From a bacterium (GTDB lineage: Bacteria > Sysuimicrobiota > Sysuimicrobiia > Sysuimicrobiales > Humicultoraceae): a stretch of 32,692 bases of DNA. The DNA lies in NCBI GenBank assembly GCA_030018905.1, contig JASEHJ010000011.1, positions 1 through 32,692 of the forward strand. Direction: 5' to 3'. The notes beneath the pieces were generated by a model. The model was not told the DNA's origin, did not search any database, and saw only the letters and a list, made by a program, of their open reading frames with translations. Both the position numbers and the translations under genes were made by a program. Of this stretch, positions 1-7,402 are shown in pieces (the stretch's first letter is position 1; each line of letters begins with the position of its first letter).

Positions 1-107
1 CCTCCTTGGCGCGATGATACCTACTTCGGTAACAGCTATTCATGGCTTGACAGGCCCCCGGGCAAGGCGCGCATTGCCTCATCGGAAATCCAACCCTGGG
101 AAGGGTC

Positions 108-134
108 GTTGCCTCATCGAAGATCTTACCGAGC
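108..134 (+). repeat. Left inner terminal inverted repeat of the IS
   Basis: These 27 bases, read on the minus strand, align without gaps to 1295-1321. GCTCGGTA matches at one edge and TGAGGCAAC at the other, with a divergent centre. An outer related copy of the core begins near 74. The repeat falls inside the longest open frame of the transposase, so translation probably begins downstream of it. Confidence 0.7.
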
Positions 135-166
135 TCGTCTCCCGCGTTGGAGGTCTGCCCGGTCCC

Positions 167-1303
167 ATGACGCCCCTCGCTCGACGCCAGCTCTTGCAGG
201 CACTGCACCCCCACTACCGGTCGGCTCCCAGGGCAGGGAAAACCCAGATCCTGGACACCTTTGCCACCGCCACCGGCTATCACCGCAAGTACGCCCTCGG
301 CCTCCTCCGGCACGGACCACCCTCGCCCCGCCGGCCGCGACAGGGCCGGCTCCGTTACGACGCCCCGGTGGTGGAGGCACTCCAGCGGGTGTGGACCCTC
401 TCCGGAGGACTGTGTAGCAAACGCCTCGCCCCTTTCTTGCCCGCCCTCCTGGAGGCCCTGGAGCGCCACGGTGAGATCCGCCTCGCCCCCACGATCAGGC
501 AGCGGCTCCTTCTGATGAGCCCGGCCACCATCGACCGCAAGCTTGCCCCCTACCGCCGCCTCAAGCTTCGCGGCCGCACCACCACCCGCCCTGGCGCCCT
601 CCTCAAGCAGCACATACCCGTGCGCACCTTCGCCCAGTGGAACGATCTGCGCCCAGGCTTCACCGAGATAGACCTGGTCGCCCACTGCGGTGAGTCCGCT
701 CACGGTGAGTTCGTCCAGACCTTGAGCCTCGTCGACATCGCCACCGTTTGGTTTGAAGCCCAGGCCGTCCCCACCCGCAGTCAGCGCGCCGTCTTCGCCG
801 CCCTGACCACAATCCAGGCTCGGCTCCCATTCCCCTTGCGAGGCATCGACTCCGACAACGACAGCGCCTTCATCAACGCTCACCTGCTCCAGTACTGCCA
901 GCGCCAGCGCCTCACGTTCACCCGCTCCCGCACCTACACCAAGAACGACCAGGCCCACGTCGAGGAGCGCAACGGCATGGTCATCCGCCGGCTCATCGGC
1001 TACGACCGCTACGAAGGCGACCGGGCCGCCCAGACCCTCAACCGCGTCTACGAGACCCTGCGCCTGTGGACGAACTTCTTTCAGCCCACCATGAAGCTCG
1101 TCCACAAGACCCGCCGCGGTGCGAAGGTCTGGAATCGCTACGATCGCGCCCAGACTCCCTACCAGCGCCTCCTCACCTCCCGATGCCTTTCCACCATCAC
1201 TGCCCAGGTACTGGCCACCCGCTATGCGAATCTCAACCCCATCGCCGTGCGCCAGGGGATCCAGCAGCAGCTCCAGACCATCTGGACCCCGGTAGCTCGG
1301 TAA
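167..1303 (+). CDS. DDE transposase with integrase (rve) core
   Basis: Probable transposase for cut-and-paste or copy-in movement of the surrounding IS. The frame is open from 14, but the IS left-end repeats occupy 74-134. ATG 167 is therefore the preferred start (378 aa), with GGAGG about 13 bp upstream; that spacing is long and the start is not certain. The catalytic core shows TEID (Asp169), SDND (Asp230) and AHVEERN (Glu266). The last two acidic residues are separated by 35 residues, the classic D,D(35)E spacing of retroviral-integrase-fold transposases. The N-terminal ~120 residues are Arg/Leu-rich and helical, as expected for a DNA-binding region. No frameshift or stop interrupts the frame, so the copy may be active. 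The family resembles integrase-core transposases outside the large named IS families; the exact IS family was not determined. Confidence 0.85.
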   Translation: MTPLARRQLLQALHPHYRSAPRAGKTQILDTFATATGYHRKYALGLLRHGPPSPRRPRQGRLRYDAPVVEALQRVWTLSGGLCSKRLAPFLPALLEALERHGEIRLAPTIRQRLLLMSPATIDRKLAPYRRLKLRGRTTTRPGALLKQHIPVRTFAQWNDLRPGFTEIDLVAHCGESAHGEFVQTLSLVDIATVWFEAQAVPTRSQRAVFAALTTIQARLPFPLRGIDSDNDSAFINAHLLQYCQRQRLTFTRSRTYTKNDQAHVEERNGMVIRRLIGYDRYEGDRAAQTLNRVYETLRLWTNFFQPTMKLVHKTRRGAKVWNRYDRAQTPYQRLLTSRCLSTITAQVLATRYANLNPIAVRQGIQQQLQTIWTPVAR

Positions 1304-1357
1304 CATCAGTCGTGAGGCAACGCATCAGCCTTCGGTAACATCCTTATCTGAGGCAAC
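1295..1357 (+). repeat. Right terminal repeats of the IS (two copies)
   Basis: There are two tandem copies of a CGGTAACATC...TGAGGCAAC unit, at about 1298-1321 and 1333-1357. Both are complementary to the repeats at the left end. The first copy overlaps the last codons and the TAA stop of the transposase gene. Confidence 0.7.
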
Positions 1358-1385
1358 ACGGACGGACCTTGTTGCAGTATGTCTG

Positions 1386-1410
1386 CCCGGCCCTTTCCCG
1401 GGGTCATTTT
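1386..1410 (+). terminator. Weak hairpin with short T-rich tail downstream of the IS
   Basis: CCCGG at 1386-1390 pairs with CCGGG at 1398-1402 across a 7-base loop, and GTCATTTT follows. It could end transcription coming out of the transposase gene. The stem is only five pairs, so confidence is low. Confidence 0.25.
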
Positions 1411-1422
1411 GGCCCGTGCATG

Positions 1423-1451
1423 TTGAAACCGCCGCCGCTTACTCTTATCGG
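1423..1451 (+). promoter_or_regulatory. Possible sigma70-type promoter for the plus-strand accessory block
   Basis: TTGAAA at 1423-1428 is followed after 17 bp by TATCGG at 1446-1451. The predicted start of transcription would lie about 20 bp before the ATG at 1479. The -35 matches 5 of 6 consensus positions; the -10 is poor. Confidence 0.3.
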
Positions 1452-1478
1452 TGTGCGTTCATCGGCGCAGGAGGGTAC

Positions 1479-1949
1479 ATGAGCAACCCCAACCAGACGG
1501 TTTGGAAGGTTCGCCTCGCGTGGCTTCTTGACGGGCACGTGCTCGATTCTCCCGCCTCGCTCGCCTGCCTGCCGGCCGCGTGGCTGGAACAAGGACCACC
1601 ACAGCTGCTTGCCTATGTGGTCGGCGAACAGATAGGTGCCGCCTCTTACGCCGTTGCCCGCGCCAGCGCGCCGCGCAACTGCTTTCTCCCCTCTGGCGTT
1701 CCCCAAGTGCACTTCCGATGGAACACCGCCTGGGCCGCAGCATGGGCCTCCGAGGGCGATCCCGCGCACCTGGCGGATATGCTTGAGCGCGCAGGCCCTC
1801 CGGACTGGCTTGTCCTCGTCTGTGGGGCCGGTATCGCCCTGCAGGCGCTCCGCCGCCAGCCGCGCCTGCCTGAGAACCCCCTTTGTCATCTGCTGACGTT
1901 CGCGCCGGAGGGCGCAACGAAAAGCGCGACTGCGCGGCTCACCGAATAG
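1479..1949 (+). CDS. Hypothetical protein, 156 aa
   Basis: I do not recognise this protein. The start at ATG 1479 is chosen because AGGAGGG (1469-1475) sits just upstream; the frame is open back to 1416 but has no better signal there. The protein has no obvious signal peptide. It is rich in Trp and Ala, with an aromatic HFRWNTAWAAAW stretch and a short hydrophobic patch (DWLVLVCGAGIALQAL). An antisense frame over the same bases is also open, which is common in high-GC DNA. The plus frame is preferred for its ribosome-binding site and its agreement in strand with the genes that follow. It lies between the IS and the secreted protein at 2057 and may be part of a mobile-element-derived block. 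Confidence 0.6.
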   Translation: MSNPNQTVWKVRLAWLLDGHVLDSPASLACLPAAWLEQGPPQLLAYVVGEQIGAASYAVARASAPRNCFLPSGVPQVHFRWNTAWAAAWASEGDPAHLADMLERAGPPDWLVLVCGAGIALQALRRQPRLPENPLCHLLTFAPEGATKSATARLTE

Positions 1950-2056
1950 ACGGCTTGACGAATAGCCATCTTCCCTGCTAGGATGCTGTTCGGCAGTGGG
2001 GCGCGCGACCCTGTGTGCGCCAAGCAGCCGGCTGCAGCTCTTCGGGGAGGCTATCT

Positions 2057-2782
2057 GTGCCGCGCAGTGCGCACTTCAGAGCTCGCGCCCTAGGACTTGC
2101 CCTCATCGGCGCGCTTGCCCTCTCTGCCCCCCTTGGCGCTGCCTGGAGCCCTCTCCCCCCAGGAGGCATCGCCACCCTAAGCTTCATCGGAGAGGACGCG
2201 GTTGATCTGGTCTATCAGTCCCGCGACATCCCCCTGAACGCCGCATCCTTCGCGCAAACCCTCGCCGCGGTCTCCATCGTCGCTTCCACGCCCCCCAGCC
2301 CAATCAACCCCGTGCTTGTCCAGCTTGGCTTGGGCGCCGCCGGCATCCCCTATCTTCCGGCCCGTAGTTGCTGGCCGGGTGACGGCGCGCTGGCAATCGT
2401 CCCCACCGCTCCTGCAGGAGCGGTCGACCTCGCGTTGAGCGCCGCAGGAAAGTATTTCGACCCCAACACCCAGGCGCACGAGTTCGCGACGGCGTACTGG
2501 CAGCGACTGTTCACCACTACCCCCAGAAGCGAGCCTGCGCCGCCCGGTTGGCCCGGCCAGCCGGCCCTGGAAGCCCTCAAGGAGTCTATCGTCGGCGGCC
2601 TGCCCTTCCCGTCCAACCTGGGCCCGATGACCACCTATCAGGCGAGGGGTATCGTGCCGTTCCTGATGGTCCGCGGCGACTACGTCCCGGTCTGCTTCTT
2701 CTTCATCTGCTTCTGGTTCCCAAAGTGCCAGGTGGTATTCGCTCCCTCCAGCGAGGGCTACGGCCTGCGGGAAGTGCGGTAG
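2057..2782 (+). CDS. Secreted or lipid-facing hypothetical protein, 241 aa
   Basis: The function is not recognised. GTG 2057 is the chosen start because GGGGAGG lies six bases upstream. It places a textbook signal peptide at the N-terminus: Arg/His-rich residues, then a hydrophobic run LGLALIGALALSAPLGA, with likely cleavage after Ala-Ala before WSPLPP. The mature part is Pro/Ala/Gly-rich with few charged residues in its first half. Near the C-terminus is an unusual aromatic and cysteine-rich hydrophobic stretch, VCFFFICFWFPKC, about 20 residues before the end. It could be a membrane-inserting hairpin or a disulfide-bonded strand. The next gene starts 69 bp downstream on the same strand. An export role is inferred from the signal peptide only. 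Confidence 0.6.
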   Translation: MPRSAHFRARALGLALIGALALSAPLGAAWSPLPPGGIATLSFIGEDAVDLVYQSRDIPLNAASFAQTLAAVSIVASTPPSPINPVLVQLGLGAAGIPYLPARSCWPGDGALAIVPTAPAGAVDLALSAAGKYFDPNTQAHEFATAYWQRLFTTTPRSEPAPPGWPGQPALEALKESIVGGLPFPSNLGPMTTYQARGIVPFLMVRGDYVPVCFFFICFWFPKCQVVFAPSSEGYGLREVR

Positions 2783-2851
2783 TGAAGGGCTTTGTGCGCC
2801 TGGCGGCGCCGGTTCTTCGCGCACTTTACCCCACAGGAGGCTGGTGACCCA

Positions 2852-4207
2852 ATGAGCCAGATCGTCCCCCTGGATGAGATCAAGACTTTCTACCCCCGCA
2901 TCGGTAAGATCTCTGCCGGCTACAAGTCCGCGAAGACCACCAACGGCAGGACCGTCACGTTCCCGGTCCGCAGCGACACACTCGTGTTCCGCTCGGATGA
3001 CCGCAGCCGGCTCGAAGCGATCGCGGCCAAGCTGGGAGGCGCCGTCACTTCCTCGCCCGATCCCGCCACCGAAGGCACCTGGAGGCTGATCTCCAAGGCC
3101 ATGTCCGTCGACGTCGTCGTCCCGGCCAACGACCGGCGCGGCTGGGCGGCCGTCTATGAGTTCTGGGGGGCCGGCGGCAAGCTGCGCGAGTGCGACGGCC
3201 GCACCTGCCGCTTTGCGGTTGACCCGCAGACCGGCGAGCGACGCGAGGACATCCCCTGCGTCTGTCGCGAGCTCGAGCTGGAAGGCGACCAGGCGTGCAA
3301 GCTCACCAGCCGCCTCAACGTTATCCTCCCCGACCTGCTCGACGTCCCCGGCCTAGGGGTCTGGCAGGTCGAAAGCCGTGGCACCTCCACCTACATGGCC
3401 CTCCAAGGCACGGTCAACTTCCTCGAGCACGCCGGCGGCATCATGGGGGTCCCGCTGGCCCTGCGTATCGAGATACGCCAGTCCCGCGACCCCAGCGGGC
3501 AGATCCGCAAGTGGCCGGTGTTCACGCTGGCGGCCAAGGAGTCCTTTGCCCGCGCGGCTGCGCGCGCGCGGAAGATGCGCCGGCTCATCGACCCTGCCAA
3601 CGTTCCCGCACCCGAGGACAGCACGCCGCCGCTGGGCGCCGTGATGACTTCGGAGGAAATGCAGGCCGCCGCCAAGGCTGAAGCCGGAACTCCCCTTGCA
3701 GCGCTCGCGGCACCCGAGCCCCAGACGGCCCACGTGCCCGCGCCGCCCGTCAACACCCCGCCTCCGCCTGCGCCAGAGAGCACCAAGACCCGATCGGGCC
3801 GCCCGACTACAACCGATTTCTGGAAGGTTGTTCGACGGGCCGCTGCGCTGCAGTCGGTGGACCCGGTTGCCTGGCTGGCCGATCGCACCGGGGGCATCCC
3901 CGACATCCGCCAGCTGACCGACGACCAGGTCCGCGCGGTCTACAGCGAAGCCCAGCGCCTCGTTACCAACCCTCAGGGGGAGCTGCCACCGGTCGCACCG
4001 GCGCCCAAGACCAACAACGGTCAGCCCAGCTACCCACAGATTGCCAACCTCCAGACGCTCTTTCGCGAGAAGCGCATCAGCGCAAAGGCACAGGCAGCCC
4101 TCATCCAGACAGCCAGCCAGAAGCGCACCGCCATCGTGAACGAGTTGACCGCGGCGGAAACTGACACCCTGATCGCGATGCTGACGACAGGTGCCACCAC
4201 ATGCTGA
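2852..4207 (+). CDS. Recombination directionality factor-like (Gp3-like) protein
   Basis: The protein (451 aa) resembles the phage phiC31 Gp3-type recombination directionality factor family, in which Gp3 switches a serine integrase from integration to excision. The N-terminus has the PRIGKI...K...GK/GRTVTFPV pattern followed by F.SDD, as in that family. A cysteine cluster follows (Cys114, Cys119, Cys136, Cys138, Cys149), then a KLTSRLNVILPDL...G.GVWQVESRGTSTY block. After a Pro/Ala-rich linker (about 285-320) come two helical modules; the last ends LTAAETDTLIAML, like short C-terminal modules of phage recombination proteins. ATG 2852 is chosen for the ACAGGAGG upstream. The last seven bases overlap the start of nrdJ, so the two are probably translated together. 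No serine integrase is present in the window. Family assignment is from recalled motifs, not a search. Confidence 0.65.
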   Translation: MSQIVPLDEIKTFYPRIGKISAGYKSAKTTNGRTVTFPVRSDTLVFRSDDRSRLEAIAAKLGGAVTSSPDPATEGTWRLISKAMSVDVVVPANDRRGWAAVYEFWGAGGKLRECDGRTCRFAVDPQTGERREDIPCVCRELELEGDQACKLTSRLNVILPDLLDVPGLGVWQVESRGTSTYMALQGTVNFLEHAGGIMGVPLALRIEIRQSRDPSGQIRKWPVFTLAAKESFARAAARARKMRRLIDPANVPAPEDSTPPLGAVMTSEEMQAAAKAEAGTPLAALAAPEPQTAHVPAPPVNTPPPPAPESTKTRSGRPTTTDFWKVVRRAAALQSVDPVAWLADRTGGIPDIRQLTDDQVRAVYSEAQRLVTNPQGELPPVAPAPKTNNGQPSYPQIANLQTLFREKRISAKAQAALIQTASQKRTAIVNELTAAETDTLIAMLTTGATTC

Positions 4208-6729
4208 GTAGCAAACTCGCTCTTCCCGCCACCACCCTGGCCGCCTTCGGCGGCGACGAGCTGGCCGCGCGCGTGTTCCATGAGAAATACGCCCTGCGCG
4301 ACAGCGCCCATCAGGTCGTTGAACACACCCCCGACGAGATGTGGAGGCGCGTGGCCACCGAGATCGCGTCCGTCGAGGAGAGCGAGAAGAACAGAGTCAT
4401 GTGGACTTCGGCGTTCCACTGGCTGCTCTCGGACTTCCGCTTTCTCCCCGGCGGCCGAATCCTTCACGGCGCAGGTAATCCGGCCAAAGTGACGCTCCTC
4501 AACTGCTACGCGGTAGCGATCCGCGACGATAGCCTGGAAGGCATCTACGACGCCGCTTACCGCGCTGCCCGCACCTACTCCCGTGGCGGAGGCGTCGGCA
4601 TTGACATCACCCCCCTTCGCCCCAAGTCCGCACCCGTTCACAACGCCGCCCGCACAAGCACCGGCGCCGTCTCGTTCATGGACCTCTTCTCGCAGACCAC
4701 CGGGCTGATCGGGCAGTTCGGCCGGCGCGGAGCGATGATGATCACCATCGCCGACCACCACCCCGACGTGCTGGACTTCGTCAAGGCCAAGCGCAACACC
4801 GAGAAGGTCCGGTACGCCAACCTCAGCGTCCGCATCTCGGACGCCTTTATGCGCGCAGTCGAACGCGACGAGCCGTGGACGCTCTGGTTCGCCTCCGACG
4901 TCGTCGGGCGTATCGAACGCCAGATCCGCGCCCGCGACCTATGGAAGGAGATCGTCCACAGCGCGCACGCCTGGGCAGAACCCGGCCTGCTGTTCTGGGA
5001 TACGGTGATCCGCGGAGGAACCAGCAACTACGCGGGGATGACCCCCATTACCACAAACCCATGCTCCGAAATCCCGCTTGACGACGGAGGCGCCTGCAAT
5101 CTTGGCTCGCTCAACCTGGCCCGGTTTGTCCGCGATCCGTTCACCCCGAACGCGCTCGTTGACATGAGCGCTCTGCTCGCGGCCGTCGGGGCGGGAGTGC
5201 GCTTCTTGGACAACACGCTCACCTACAACCAGGGCCGCCATCCTCTCCCCGACCAGGAGGAGTCCGCAAGACGCAGCCGCCGCATCGGGTTGGGCATCAC
5301 CGGCCTCGGGGATGCCCTCGTCATGCTCGGGCGGCGCTACGATAGCGACGAAGCCATCGACACCGCCGAGTTTCTGATGCGAGCAATCAAGGAGGCCGCC
5401 TACACCACCAGCGTGGCGTGGGCCATCGAGCGAGGACCGTTTCCGGCCTTCGACGTTGAGAAGCATCTCAGCGCGCCGTTCTTCGATGGCTTCCCCTCCG
5501 ACCTTCTGGCAAAGATCCGGAACTATGGCCTGCGGAACGTGTCGCTTCTTACCATCCCGCCCGTCGGCTCAGGATCCGCTCTTGCCGGCGTCACAAACGG
5601 CCTGGAGCCGATTTTCGCGCTTCACTACCTGCGCCGGTCGGAGTCGCTCTCGGTGGATACCTTTGGCGTGCTCCACCCGCTGGTCTCCGCGTACTTCCAC
5701 GCCACCGGTCAGACCATCGATCCCGTAGCGATCTCCTGCATGGAGGCCCCGGACGCCTATCTCCAAGAGCGTCTGCCGGCCGCGTTCGTTACGGCGCACC
5801 AGGTTGCGCCGCTCAAGCGGGTCGAGATGCAGGCGGCTCTACAGCGGCATATCGACCAGGGCATCAGCAGCACCGTCAACCTGCCTCAGGATGCCACCGA
5901 GGAGACCGTCAGCCAGATCTACGTGGAAGCGTGGCGCTGCGGCCTCAAGGGCGTCAGCGTCTACCGCGAAGGGTCGCGTGAAGGCGTTCTTCTGACCACC
6001 AGAGGTGCGAAGCCCGACGCTGTCCTCACCACCTTGCGTGACGACGTGGTGGAAATCGCCCAGGCGGCGCTCCCCTCCCTCCCCGCGGAGGGTGTCACGC
6101 CGGCGGAGCACGTCAAGAGCATCGTCCGCGTCTTAGCCGACGCCGCCCGGCCACGCATCGAGCAGCTGGAGCTTCTTCCCGAAGAGCCCGGCCTGCTGCG
6201 CTCCCGTCCGCAGCATCTGCCCGGGGTCACCTACCGAACGGAGACGCCGGAATACTCTTCCTTCGTCACAATCACGGAGCACAACGGTCATCCGTTCGAG
6301 ATCTTCGCCACGATCGGCAAGAACGGCGCTCAAACCCAGGCGATAGCCGAATCGATCGGCCGGCTGTCCAGCTTCATCCTGCGCATGAAGGACGGCCTCA
6401 GCGGCGAAGCTCGGCTGCAGGGCATTTTCGATCAGCTCGACGGGATCGGCAGCAACAGACCGTCCGGCTTCGGGCCCAACAAGGTCCACTCGATTCCCGA
6501 CTCGATTGCCGTTGCAATCGGTCGCTACCTGCGCAATCGCCACGCCGGGACAGACTCCTTCCCGGATGGCCCACCGCGACCCGCCGATCCGCACGAGCAC
6601 GAGGCCCAGGAGCCCCGCGCAACACCCAACGGCAACGCGCACGCCGACATCTGCCCGCGCTGCCACCACCTCTCTCTCGTCACCACCGAGGGCTGCGCCA
6701 AGTGCGCCTGCGGCTACCGAGAGTGTTGA
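4201..6729 (+). CDS. nrdJ: Adenosylcobalamin-dependent (class II) ribonucleotide reductase
   Basis: Reduces ribonucleotides to deoxyribonucleotides using a B12-generated thiyl radical, independently of oxygen. The protein has 842 aa. The active-site loop NPCSEIP holds the expected Asn286, Cys288 (radical) and Glu290. The substrate-reducing cysteine pair is Cys102 (LLNCYA) and Cys299 (GACNLGSLNL). STVNLPQ and WRCGLKGVSVYREGS are typical of NrdJ. Residues ~670-780 form a TSCPD-like domain (SIPDSIAVAIGRYL at its end). The C-terminus is a Cys-rich tail, CPRCHH...CAKCACGYREC, that would shuttle electrons to the active site. The start ATG lies inside the end of the preceding gene (ATGCTGA), so expression is probably coupled to the directionality-factor-like protein. 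That partner is unusual for a housekeeping reductase and common for phage or element-borne ones. Enzyme identity is secure; element origin is inference. Confidence 0.92.
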   Translation: MLSSKLALPATTLAAFGGDELAARVFHEKYALRDSAHQVVEHTPDEMWRRVATEIASVEESEKNRVMWTSAFHWLLSDFRFLPGGRILHGAGNPAKVTLLNCYAVAIRDDSLEGIYDAAYRAARTYSRGGGVGIDITPLRPKSAPVHNAARTSTGAVSFMDLFSQTTGLIGQFGRRGAMMITIADHHPDVLDFVKAKRNTEKVRYANLSVRISDAFMRAVERDEPWTLWFASDVVGRIERQIRARDLWKEIVHSAHAWAEPGLLFWDTVIRGGTSNYAGMTPITTNPCSEIPLDDGGACNLGSLNLARFVRDPFTPNALVDMSALLAAVGAGVRFLDNTLTYNQGRHPLPDQEESARRSRRIGLGITGLGDALVMLGRRYDSDEAIDTAEFLMRAIKEAAYTTSVAWAIERGPFPAFDVEKHLSAPFFDGFPSDLLAKIRNYGLRNVSLLTIPPVGSGSALAGVTNGLEPIFALHYLRRSESLSVDTFGVLHPLVSAYFHATGQTIDPVAISCMEAPDAYLQERLPAAFVTAHQVAPLKRVEMQAALQRHIDQGISSTVNLPQDATEETVSQIYVEAWRCGLKGVSVYREGSREGVLLTTRGAKPDAVLTTLRDDVVEIAQAALPSLPAEGVTPAEHVKSIVRVLADAARPRIEQLELLPEEPGLLRSRPQHLPGVTYRTETPEYSSFVTITEHNGHPFEIFATIGKNGAQTQAIAESIGRLSSFILRMKDGLSGEARLQGIFDQLDGIGSNRPSGFGPNKVHSIPDSIAVAIGRYLRNRHAGTDSFPDGPPRPADPHEHEAQEPRATPNGNAHADICPRCHHLSLVTTEGCAKCACGYREC

Positions 6730-6821
6730 GGATCCCCAATAACCGCTATCCGAGCTCACTGGTCTGATTGTTGCTGGCACGGAGTGCAGGTGGGGAGAAA
6801 AACCTCGAGGAGGGATTTCCG

Positions 6822-7247
6822 ATGTTGAAGTGCTTCTGGAAGAAGAGGGGGCAGCGCGGCTTCACGCTGATCAAGATGGTCGTCGTGCTCGCGATCCTCG
6901 GCATCCTGATTGCCCTGGCGGTGCCCCGATACCTCGGCGCCCGCCGCAGTGCCCTGATCGCAGAGGGCGACAACGTGCTGCAGGAGATCAAGACGCTGGC
7001 GTGGGCCTACTACCAGCAGTACAGGACGTTCGCTGGCGGAGGCTCGGCGACGGTCCTGGGATTCGTCGCGCCTCCCGACGCCGTCGGATGCTGGGACTAC
7101 ACTTTTCCGACCGCTACTGGAACCCTGATCCAGATTGTCGCCACCGGCAACAACACCCCGGCCAAGTGCGGCCCAGTGAACGGTGCGACCATCACCCTGA
7201 CGTTGAACAACGGCGGTTCTTTCTCGCGGGCGCAGGTGCTGCCGTAG
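6822..7247 (+). CDS. Type IV prepilin-like protein with Lys at mature position 5
   Basis: A 141-aa pilin or pseudopilin precursor. The start ATG 6822 follows GAGGAGGG. A short basic leader (13 residues ending RGQRG) precedes the prepilin peptidase site G13|F14. A hydrophobic helix follows (FTLIKMVVVLAILGILIALAVP) and then the globular domain ARRSALIAEGDNVLQEIKTLAWAYYQQY. Two Cys in the C-terminal half (within GCWDY and AKCGPV) could form the usual D-region disulfide. The odd point is Lys at mature position 5, where almost all major pilins have Glu, which pairs with the N-terminal amine during assembly. That suggests a minor, initiating or non-polymerising pilin, or an early decay mutation. 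No assembly genes (pilB, pilC, pilD) lie nearby. The domain assignment is firm; the role is not. Confidence 0.85.
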   Translation: MLKCFWKKRGQRGFTLIKMVVVLAILGILIALAVPRYLGARRSALIAEGDNVLQEIKTLAWAYYQQYRTFAGGGSATVLGFVAPPDAVGCWDYTFPTATGTLIQIVATGNNTPAKCGPVNGATITLTLNNGGSFSRAQVLP

Positions 7248-7341
7248 CAGCCTGGCACGCGTGAGTTCGGGCAGGAAAGGACGTGGCCAGCACGGTCATT
7301 GCGGTTACAGAACGCGGCGTGACGTACTAAACCACCACCCC

Positions 7342-7373
7342 CGTGGGGCGGCGTTTGCAGTCGCCGCTCCACG
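7342..7373 (+). other. Strong 12-bp RNA hairpin in the leader of the 55-aa ORF
   Basis: CGTGGGGCGGCG (7342-7353) pairs with CGCCGCTCCACG (7362-7373) across the 8-base loop TTTGCAGT. The stem has 12 pairs including one G-U. No T-run follows on the plus strand, so it is not a standard intrinsic terminator. It lies 95 bp after the prepilin stop and 30 bp before the next start codon. It may protect the prepilin transcript's 3' end or regulate the small ORF. It did not match a riboswitch class I know. Confidence 0.55.
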
Positions 7374-7402
7374 CAGGGAGGGGAATCACGGAGGAGGCCA
7401 CT

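Larger units (their letters stand above)
72..1357 (+). mobile_element. Insertion sequence with doubled terminal repeats
   Basis: The element consists of one DDE transposase gene between inverted ends. Each end carries two copies of an 8-bp core: TTGCCTCA at 74-81 and 109-116 on the left, and its complement TGAGGCAA at 1313-1320 and 1349-1356 on the right. The two cores are 35 bp apart on the left and 36 bp on the right. The inner copies extend into a longer imperfect inverted repeat (108-134 against 1295-1321) that shares GCTCGGTA and TGAGGCAAC. The exact outer boundary and any target-site duplication could not be fixed. TTCGGTAACA occurs at 25-34, outside the left end, and again at 1331-1340 in the right end, which may mean a fragment of another copy lies to the left. 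Confidence 0.75.

Noticed and set aside
1404-1889. Long antisense open frame over the 156-aa hypothetical gene.
   Set aside because: It has no ribosome-binding site or family features, has low-complexity Arg/Gly composition, and is opposite in strand to its neighbours. It is a typical high-GC shadow.
2783-2851. Earlier start at 2792 for the Gp3-like protein.
   Set aside because: The extra 20 residues are Arg/Phe-rich with no family match, and ACAGGAGG lies right before ATG 2852.
7248-7402. Known riboswitch (cyclic di-GMP or cobalamin) upstream of the small ORF.
   Set aside because: The cyclic di-GMP and cobalamin conserved cores are not recognisable; only a simple hairpin is seen.
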